Source of the DNA: Trichobilharzia szidati
Lineage: Eukaryota > Platyhelminthes > Trematoda > Strigeidida > Schistosomatidae
Assembly (NCBI GenBank): GCA_944472155.2
Contig: OX235272.1
Location: forward strand, 17,096,354-17,160,353
Direction of reading: 5' to 3'
DNA: 64,000 nt
The notes below the pieces were generated by a model. It was given only the letters and a program-made list of their open reading frames with translations. It was not told the origin of the DNA and searched no databases. Positions 56,936-64,000 of the stretch are shown here, piece by piece. A program made the translations under genes and the position numbers. How positions within the stretch are numbered: the first letter of the stretch is position 1; every line of letters begins with the position of its first letter.

Positions 56936-57765
56936 AACCAGTGAATACTGGATAGATGTTTTGTCCTAATTGGTTTGGGGCTGCTCAGATGTACACACTC
57001 ACCATTAGGGCTTTAATCCAGGTGTAAGCGCAATATCACTTGAAATTAAGTCACGCGTAGATAAAGGCTATCCCGGTCCAGAACAAACAAGAAGCCGGTC
57101 ACTGTTTCTACGGTACTATTAATAAACAAATCAATAATTATATTTACAATAAACCTTAACGGTTTCAAGAGTACAAAGCACAACGCTCAACAGAAAGCAA
57201 GGTACCGCTATCAGGGCGGAATAACGTTAAAGCCAAAATTGCAAACTAGCCAGAATCAGACACGACCGTTCAGGTAAGCAGTCAGTAGAAGAATCAACCC
57301 AAGTAAGGCAGGGAATAGAACAGAGAGCGGTTAAGAGATAGACAGAGCATAGTCACAAAGATAGAATTTAATTGGCTACTTAACCAGGTAGGCTGATACA
57401 GATGAAGATCAATAAATAAGATAAACTCGACAGAATAGTACAAAGTAAGACATGGGTCAGCAAGAATAACAGTTGACAAAATACTCTGATTGGGTCATGA
57501 GTTCAACGGTCTGACTAAACGGATCGATGTAAAACACACACACAGTTCATTAAACAAGGGGGATAGACACGTTAGGCATGGATAATTGGGTTGCAACAAC
57601 GCTAGACTGATCCGGGACAGGTTGACTTGATTCAAGGATGGGAATTGAGTCGATCTTACACCAGGAATTTCGGTTTCAAGGCGAGATCGTAGACCATTCA
57701 GTCCCTAGATCTAACCTTTCATAGATCACAACTGCACTGTATAAATCGCGGGTCAGCTGAAATTA
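56936..57765 (-). mobile_element. HHR-SINE interrupted by a solo LTR
   Basis: The 3' and ribozyme part (56936-57017; plus-strand text GGATAGATGTTTTGTCCTAA) and the tRNA-like part (57666-57765; GGTTTCAAGGCGAGATCGTA) belong to one SINE split by an insertion flanked by CCAGG. Removing the insertion restores the family order. Confidence 0.8.
57018..57665. mobile_element. Solo LTR (638 bp) with 5-bp target duplication
   Basis: The insert starts TGTAAG (57023-57028) and ends CTTACA (57655-57660), the TG..CA inverted termini of an LTR, and is flanked by CCAGG at 57018-57022 and 57661-57665. No internal pol sequence remains. A 5-bp duplication fits Ty3/gypsy or Pao/BEL type integrases. The orientation is not settled. 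It may or may not belong to the pol remnant at 48.6 kb. Confidence 0.85.
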
Positions 57766-57769
57766 TAAT

Positions 57770-58000
57770 TAATGGATCATCGGACAGAGAGTCTGAATCG
57801 TCTACAAGCCCTCTTTGCGACCAGAAACTCTTGGGTTAAAACCCCAGTGAGTGCATACTTTTGAGTAGTTCCAAAATAGGAAGAAACATCTGTCCTGTAA
57901 TCCCTAGTTTCCCACCGGTTCTCTAACCAATGTTAACTCTTGAACAAATCTGTAACCAATGAAATCCCTGAAAACCAACACTTAAGAATCGTTAATTTAT
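57770..58000 (+). mobile_element. HHR-SINE
   Basis: TCGTCTACAAGCCC and TTGGGTTAAAACCCCAG form a weakened tRNA-like promoter. The ribozyme relic reads TTGAGTAGTTCCAAAATAGG, then AAGAAACATCTGTCC, followed by the 3' part GGTTCTCTAACCAATGTTAA. Confidence 0.7.
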
Positions 58001-58084
58001 CACCACTAACCGTATAGAAAGAAGCATAATCGTTAATTATTGATAGGATGCATTTGTTATTTCATGTAAGAAAATTTTAAGTTA

Positions 58085-58440
58085 CAGGATTTTCACCATG
58101 AGCTGACATTAGTTAGAGATCCATTGGAAAACCATTTGGGAGTATTGGACAGATGTTTCGTTCTAGTTTGGGACTCTTCATCAGTACGCACCCACCGCGA
58201 TTCGAACCCAGTACCTTCTGGTTACAAGGCGAGCTCGTATACCATTAAGCCACTGGGACCCGATACAATGGCCAACTCCTGAATTCTAACTTCTGCCAAT
58301 TCACGAGAGAGTGCGACCCCTAGCCAATGTCTTCGGCGAGTATTTGGCCTCACACCCGACCTGCTGCACCCTACTGGTCACGACTTCCCACTGGAAGCCC
58401 AGGTAACTACCTACCTGAATAGGGCCAGTCGCCAGTGAGC
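58085..58440 (-). mobile_element. HHR-SINE, full length
   Basis: Reverse complement order: upstream module CTATTCAGGTAGGTAGTTAC, GAATTGGCAGAAGTTAG, a tRNA-like promoter with TGGGTTCGAATCGC, GTGCGTACTGATGAAGAG, TCCCAAACTAGAACGAAAC, ATCTGTCC, then the 3' part. This is the longest complete copy. The box reads ATGAAGA after stem I and GGAC is changed to GAAC, so activity is unlikely. Confidence 0.8.
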
Positions 58441-58484
58441 ATCTCATTGATATTCAAGTCTTGGTTTGTAGGGATTTGGTTGAT

Positions 58485-58690
58485 TGGATTTAAATTTTTT
58501 TGAATTTTGATTATAGCTTGATTCCACACAGTATTTTGGTACAAGTATCGAATTTTCAGCATGTGATATCGGTAGGCCAGATTTAGCAGACCGACCACTG
58601 ATATCAGGTGTATGTCGGCAGGAGATTGAACCTCGGACCATGTGCATGGTCGGCGAGAGTCCTAACCACTGTACCAGTGACGCATATATA
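58485..58690 (-). mobile_element. SINE-C, minus strand
   Basis: The minus strand begins TGCGTCACTGGTACAGTGG and TTAGGACTCTCGCCGACC, then GAGGTTCAATCTCC, the SINE body and GCTGAAAATTCGATACTTG toward an A-rich end. Same family as 4880-5075. Confidence 0.75.
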
Positions 58691-58859
58691 GTACAAGTTA
58701 GTATTCAACTGGGTGGTTCTAATTTATCCCCAATATATGACAGTAACTGACGAAACCCTGTGAACACCACCCACCTAAACGCATATACACCATTACACCA
58801 CTTACTTCTATTGTACAAAGACAGATGTTTCACAGAGTTACTACTAGCTATAGCTGAAA

Positions 58860-59475
58860 TGCATTCAGCATTCAAACCGAATCGATAGAAAGACGGATTA
58901 CAAAGAAGCTAAGAGAAGAAGTTGATTGACAACAACATGTACAACGAACTGAAGCCTAAGGGATCCAGATTGCCTTACCTGTACGGCGTACCAAAGATGC
59001 ATAAGCCTGACATCCCTATGAGACCAATATTATCTATGAATTATTCGCCGTATCACAAAGTAGCTAGGTGGCTAGCAGGAATGTTAGAACCGATGCGTTG
59101 TAAATTAGCAGTCTACAGCCTGAAAGACACCTTCCAATTCGCTAAACAATTAGAGAATGCAAGCATCTCAAATTAATTTATGGTGTCTTTCGACGTGTCT
59201 TCACTGTTTACAAAAATCCCATTGGAAGAAACAATACAAATTATATGTCAACATGCCGAACTTCTTCCTCTACCCAAGAACGAACTCAAACAACTTTTAC
59301 TTATGTGCACCAAAGATGTACAGTTCCAGTTCAACAACACTCTGTACCGCCAAATTGACGGAGTCACCATGGGAAGCCTTCTGGGTCCAATTCTGGCAGA
59401 TATTTTTATGGATAGTCTGGAACAAACAAGGCTGATCGTGAAAAAGTATGTTCAAATCTTTAATGTAATGTAATT
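58860..59475 (+). pseudogene. PLE reverse transcriptase fragment, one in-frame stop
   Basis: One frame from 58922 to 59473 has a single TAA at 59174. It encodes LPYLYGVPKMHKPDIPMRPI, then SPYHKVARWLAGMLEPM, MVSFDVSSLFTKIPLEE (motif A), VQFQFNNTLYRQIDG and VTMGSLLGPILADIFMDSLE (motif B, with L where the family usually has P). It stops before motif C. The upstream part is also PLE-like (KEAKRR). Non-functional. Confidence 0.85.
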
Positions 59476-59479
59476 CATA

Positions 59480-60770
59480 TTTTTCATCGTTCAGGTTGTA
59501 ACCAGTTGAGAACAAGAATCCTTGAAATAATAAAAGATGAGCTCATATTATCCTATGGTACAATTGTTGTCCTTGCTTTGTTCAAGTTTATTAATGGGAA
59601 GAATTGCATTCAGCATTTATGTTTACAACTGTATATAACAATCAGAAGAGACGATAAAAAAAGACAGGCGAAACTACTAGTAATAACAAAGATGATTCAT
59701 AGTTTTCCAACCGTAAAATATCCACACACACACAGTATGTAATCAGATGACAGCTTCATTGCTTTTGATTTATATGCCCTACAACACTATATAAATCACT
59801 TAACCACAACTCTATTTCCACAAATATACATATGAATATAATCTCATTTAAGTTTTAGTGTGACAACTATTCATACAGCCTAGAAATTGAGTGGAAATAT
59901 GTATATATGCAAGTGTGCAACCATGCATACTCATACATCAGTGATGTGACTTTCCTTAGCTGTTACAAAAACGCGACAAACCATGGCAATGACACCAACA
60001 ACAACAACAATAAACACAAATATATATGCTCAAACACGAACTGTTTATTCATCACTTAGAATTTTGTCACTAGTTTAATGCATCATTACACTGAGAGACG
60101 CAGAAGCGGAGGGCAAGAAAGCAATGACCTTGAAGTGAAATTCCATACCAGTTTGAAAAAACAATTGTCATTGATACTACAATGAACATTGAATGATTTC
60201 TAAGCATTTTTATTGTTTGTTAGCTTAACCTATTTCATCAAAATAATCTGATCATTATTGATCTATCAATTTATAGTATTTTTCTATACCCAGATCTACT
60301 ATCTGTTTGTATTCCCCTGTAAGATTGAGATAGTTTAAGTAAAACAAAAGTTGTTATGTAGCCTTGTTGCTATGTGAGACAATAATAATAATAAATAATA
60401 GTAATAATAGGTGGTTTATTTAAACAAAAGCTTCTACATACTACTAGTAACTAGTACGCCTACACGATAGATCATTAAAAAAAAAGTATGTTTCTGTAAC
60501 GTTTGGAGGGTTTTCTCAATTTAGGGTAAGTAGGTAGCTTGACTTAATCACAATTAAAGAAGATTTCATAACTTGTTGAACATTATTCATATAGAAATCA
60601 ATTATAACTTTGCCCAACAGACTGAACAACAGGGTTGTCGATGATTAAGATACTAAATACTAGAACCACTTACTGGATATTTTGAGTGATTAATAATGAA
60701 CGAAACAATGTTTTCATTCATTTTTTTTCAAATCTAACATTCGAAATGTTACTTCTAAAGTAACAGCAAT
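59480..60770. other. Gene-free AT-rich DNA
   Basis: Simple CA repeats near 59722-59735, CAA repeats near 59996-60010 and AAT repeats near 60380-60410. No coding similarity recognised. Confidence 0.5.
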
Positions 60771-60774
60771 CCTC

Positions 60775-61720
60775 CAACGAAAGCTGAAGCCTTGAATGCA
60801 ATCAAGCTTCTGAAAGCTGGAAAAGCAGCTGGACCAGATGGAATACCCCCTGAAGCACTGAAAGGTGACCCAGAGACGACAGCAGATATGCTGACTCCAT
60901 TATTGCAAAAGGTCTGGAAGGAGGGAAAGGTGCCTACTGACTGGAGGAAAGGTTACCTCTTGAAACTACCAAAGAAGGGCGACTTAGGACTCTGCAAGTA
61001 CTGGCGAGGAATCATGCTCCTGTCGACGCCAAGTAAAATCCTTAGTCGCATCATCCTGGAGAGAATGAAGGACGCACTGGATACAGAACTCCGACCAGAA
61101 CAAGCTGGATTCAGGAAAGGCAAATCATGTTCTGACCAAATTGCAACTCTACGCATCATCACAGAACAAAGCATGGAATGGCAATCAAACCTCTACCTCA
61201 ACTTTATAGACTTTGAGAAGGCCTTCGACAGCGTTGACCGCGAAGTAATTTGGAAACTACTCGAGTACTACGGCGTACCCCAAATATTCATCAACCTTAT
61301 TCAACAGCTGTACGACAACGGCACATGTCAAGTGATCCACAACGGAAAACTCAGCGAGGCGTTTGGAGTAAACACAGGAGTCAGACAAGGGTGCTAGCCT
61401 ATTATCACCAATGATATTCCTAATTGTGGTGGACTGAACTGGATTATGCGTCGAGACAGTGGGAAACGAGAAGACAGGGATATCCTGAACCGACGTGAAG
61501 AACCTAGAAGACCTGGATTTCGCGCATGGATGATTTATGTTTGATGTCACACAAGATCGAAGACTTACAAGCGAAAACCGACAAACTGGTCGAAGAAGCA
61601 GCCAGAGAAGACAGGACTCCAGGTGAACATAGACAAGACGGAGGTTATGAAAATAACCAACCAACAACAACAGCAGCAGCAACATCCACCGTCGATCACC
61701 ATCAACGGAGGATGAGATGA
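60775..61720 (+). pseudogene. RTE-B reverse transcriptase, open fingers-palm
   Basis: The frame 60792-61397 encodes NAIKLLKAGKAAGPDGIPPE, VWKEGKVPTDWRKGYLLKLP, RGIMLLSTPSKILSRIILE, RPEQAGFRKGKSC, NFIDFEKAFDSVDREV (motif A) and GVNTGVRQGC, where it stops. The stop comes from four extra bases (AGCC, 61396-61399) relative to GGGTGCTTATTATCACC at 39605. LSPMIFLIVV then follows in another frame, and a second +4 (CATG, near 61525) precedes the DDLCLMSHKIEDLQ region. No tail; 3' truncated at 61720. Confidence 0.85.
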
Positions 61721-61799
61721 AAACCCATGATTAATCATGCGACAAGATTTAGAGGACGGTAGATCACAAGATAAAATGGGAATGTGCTCTTGAAGTCCT

Positions 61800-62235
61800 A
61801 TGTTCGCCTTGAAACCCAGATTACTTGAGTAACATAGGCCTTCAGCCGTGCGTTCGCTTCTCTGCCAACGTTTTCACCTGGCTCCACGTCTACCCACATG
61901 CTTTCACCTCCTCTTCACATGACCTCCTCCAAGTCATCCACCCTCGCACTAACGACCAACTCGCCGCTTCCAATACAGTCAGGTTCCACTCGAGCGACGG
62001 CTTGTCTAGTGATGTCACTTGATGCATTGTTTCCTCAGAGTATGACCAGCCAATCCATCTCCATTTCTTCCTGCCTATTTGTTTCACAATCTGTTCCTGC
62101 TGAGTTGGTTTGCTCATTTCCAGAGATCCCTCTCTGTTGCTGATCTTTTCTGGTTGGCCATCTGATCTTGAGCGAAGTGTCTAGTGAAGACAGCTGTTGA
62201 TGTAGGTATTTAGTTTGTTTGAGGTGCTCTTTATG
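61800..62235 (-). mobile_element. RTE-B LINE 3' end
   Basis: The 3' end starts near 61815 without the usual trinucleotide tail. The minus strand has the ORF end with RRSCEEE near 61900-61925 and QIGRKKWRWIGW near 62050. Single GGCC-site form (GGTTGGCCATC). Confidence 0.8.
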
Positions 62236-62850
62236 AGTGTGGTAGAGTGTTGTGAGGTCTCCTTTGCCTACAGCTTGTTCTGCTTCACTTGCCATGGCTT
62301 CATAATATTTTCTTTTGTCTTCCCTGGCACTCTTCTTTACTCATTTTTTGGTCAGTGTATTGTAGCTTTCATTTCCCTGATATACTGCATCGTATTAACA
62401 ATGAATCATTTAAAGGATAGATGGAGACTTCATGAAGTATTTGTATGACTTCCAAAATAGTAATAAAAGAAAATAATAATTAACCCCGCTTCAGTAATGT
62501 AGCTTATTCTCTTTAAATAGTGATTAAGAATAGAGGCAAAATAAGGAACAAATTGAGAAACTGGCAGGTTTTTAATTACCGATGCTGTTCGAAACATCGC
62601 TAGACACTATTTTACGAAGCAGTGAAATTAACAAACAGTTAATGAAGCTTATCAAAGACAGCAACTCCAAAACGACTATGTATTTTTAAAAACTCGATGG
62701 ATATGGCATACTTTTAACCAGTTGAAATGTAGTGCAAAATCTATTCTACTGTACTGCGTCTCTGATCTAACAATCTTATTAACAATTTTTCATACCGAAA
62801 GTGTAGCATTTCTATAAAGCATTTGTTAGATTTACGGTATTAAGAACACA
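62236..62850. other. No recognised feature
   Basis: AT-rich spacer before the minus-strand PLE end. Confidence 0.4.
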
Positions 62851-62855
62851 ATATT

Positions 62856-62895
62856 CAGCGAAGAGACTCTTTTCAACGAATTTATCATCAAGCTG
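62856..62895 (-). ncRNA. Hammerhead-like motif at PLE 3' end
   Basis: On the minus strand: stem I CAGC/GCTG, box TTGATGA (62885-62891; C to U at the first position), GAAA (62871-62874), palindromic stem III AAGAGTCTCTT and C at the cleavage site. Homologous to 53464-53504. Confidence 0.45.
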
Positions 62896-63343
62896 TACAG
62901 TCGTTTATATATGGTTTTTATAAAAATTATATCCGGTAAGGGAATTAGGTTCAAGGTGTGGATATATGAAATAATAATAGTATGAAATGCAAGTAAAATA
63001 TTTGTGATTATAATCATAGTTAAAGGTCAAGTGGTAAAATAATTAATGTCATATATAGAATGATACATAAGGTGTATAGATTTTGAAAAGGGGTACGTAA
63101 TTATGAGATTAGTAGACGAATATAAAATGTTACATAACATGGTGTGAAATTTGATAAGTTAGAATTCAATATTGTAAAAAATAAAAATATAAAAATTAAT
63201 AATTTTGGGTTTAAAATGTCAAGTGGGTCAAGTGAAAAAGATTCAGAGTGAGAATAGTAATAATAATAATAATAGTAATCGTAGTAATAAGGGAAAAGTA
63301 TATAGAATAACTAAATAAACAAAACAAGTAGGCGTCTATCCTT
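62896..63343 (-). other. 3' untranslated part of the right-edge PLE
   Basis: AT-rich minus-strand sequence between the PLE stop codon and the terminal hammerhead-like motif, by analogy with 53140-53504. No coding potential. Confidence 0.5.
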
Positions 63344-64000
63344 CTACGGCCAAGGCAGAAGTAGGGATTGTACATACTTCTTTTGTACACAAAGGTCTGG
63401 CTTAAAGTCATGAATTGCCAAGGCCTCAGCTGTCTTTAGAAGTCTGTAACGAAGAAAACGCGGGAAGTTAGCATGGATTCTATATATGATCTTAAAATCA
63501 TGGTCAGAGTGACAGAAGTCGATCAGGTGTGACAAAATAGAGCTTCTCACACACTTCCTTTCTCCCTTATAAATCCAAGCTGGAATATGTTCTCGTATCC
63601 GTGGGGAAAGCGTCCTCTGACTACGGCCAATGTACCTAGCTCCACAAGAGCAGTGAGACTGATAGATGCACATGGAGGCGGCCAGACGGGGTAGCTTATG
63701 TTTTACAGAGGTAGAGAACAACTTGCGGCTAGTGAACGTCATATGTAATGTTGCTGCATAGAATGTCTTACTGACTGATTTAGAGAGACGACTTTTGATC
63801 ATATCCGAAGCTTGATCACCTTTGAATTCCAAGTTCATGAATAAGGTTTTTTTTGGAACTGTGTCGGTGACCAGTTTAGACTGCTTGTCTTTCATGTTGC
63901 TGTCAATAAATCGGTTAGGGTAACCGTTTTCGGCGAGAGTGGCTTTTAAGAAGTCAAGTTCCGAGTCAACGGAATCAGAACTACAAATTTCCTTATCCTA
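63344..64000 (-). CDS. PLE C-terminus (thumb and GIY-YIG endonuclease), runs off the window
   Basis: The minus-strand frame is open from the window edge to the stop at 63344 (about 218 codons). It has ENGYPNRFID near 63900-63935, VPKKTLFMNLEFKGDQ, SKTFYAATLHMTFTSRKLF, CIYQSHCSCGARYIGRSQRT (about 63610-63670; the YIGR core and Cys residues intact), RIREHIPAWIYKG, SSILSHLIDF and KTAEALAIHDFKPDLCVQKK. It ends SLLLPWP, the usual PLE C-terminus. No break is visible, so this is the best candidate in the window for a PLE with an intact endonuclease; the RT lies beyond the edge. Confidence 0.85.

Noticed and set aside
20000..64000. CRISPR-like or satellite arrays from repeated motifs
   Set aside because: The repeats are dispersed, in both orientations and of TE origin, with no regular spacing.

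Overview
The window reads as interspersed-repeat DNA from a blood fluke (Schistosoma or a close trematode relative). The grounds are the AT-rich base composition and the combination of elements present: tRNA-headed SINEs carrying relics of a hammerhead ribozyme (the Sm-alpha type known from schistosomes), RTE-like and CR1-like LINEs, Penelope-like elements (PLEs) with a GIY-YIG endonuclease, and a Ty3/gypsy pol remnant. The species is not determined. I found no host protein-coding gene, rRNA or functional tRNA. Almost every long reading frame is a decayed transposable-element fragment or its antisense shadow.

Family names used below are local. RTE-A is a LINE whose RT carries EYADDIVL and whose C-terminus carries LRWLGHVLRM. 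RTE-B is a LINE with LSPMIFLIAVDW and a 3' end reading GAAGCCCTATGTTCC...GGAACAATAAT. CR1-C is a LINE with GVPQGAVLSP and a 3' end reading GGAATAAAGCAAATTATTATT. HHR-SINE is the hammerhead-bearing SINE. SINE-R and SINE-C are tRNA-headed SINEs whose 3' tails match RTE-B and CR1-C respectively.

Layout. 0-4.5 kb: a near full-length RTE-A, interrupted by a 325-bp-arm palindrome. 4.9-10 kb: a SINE-C, two PLEs each bounded by inverted terminal repeats with hammerhead-like motifs, an RTE-B end and an HHR-SINE. 11-14.5 kb: a SINE-R and three RTE-B fragments. 15-16.6 kb: the longest PLE. 16.8-17.7 kb: a complete SINE-R with target-site duplication next to an endonuclease-only RTE-B piece. 18-27 kb: SINE, RTE-B, RTE-A and CR1-C fragments. 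27.8-35.4 kb: a PLE with an inverted 5' segment, further RTE-B and a PLE fragment. 35.6-38.3 kb: a head-to-head HHR-SINE pair, then a PLE with RTE-A nested in it (13-bp duplication). 39-43.5 kb: a two-headed RTE-B chimera and two CR1-C copies, one with a reading frame broken by a single stop. 45-47 kb: SINEs and RTE-A. 48.6-49.4 kb: the gypsy pol remnant. 49.5-56.9 kb: RTE-B, PLE tails, RTE-A and CR1-C. 57 kb: a 638-bp solo LTR with a 5-bp duplication inside an HHR-SINE. 58.9-64 kb: PLE, RTE-B and, at the right edge, a PLE C-terminus that is open and runs off the window.

How the parts work together. The LINEs encode an APE-type endonuclease and reverse transcriptase for target-primed insertion. 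The two tRNA-headed SINEs carry 3' tails matching two different LINE families present here, as expected if each is mobilised by its own partner LINE. The PLEs pair a telomerase-like RT with a GIY-YIG endonuclease and carry short hammerhead-like motifs at their ends. Across the RTE-A and RTE-B copies I see a recurrent pattern of 4-bp tandem duplications; this is the least explained signal in the window.
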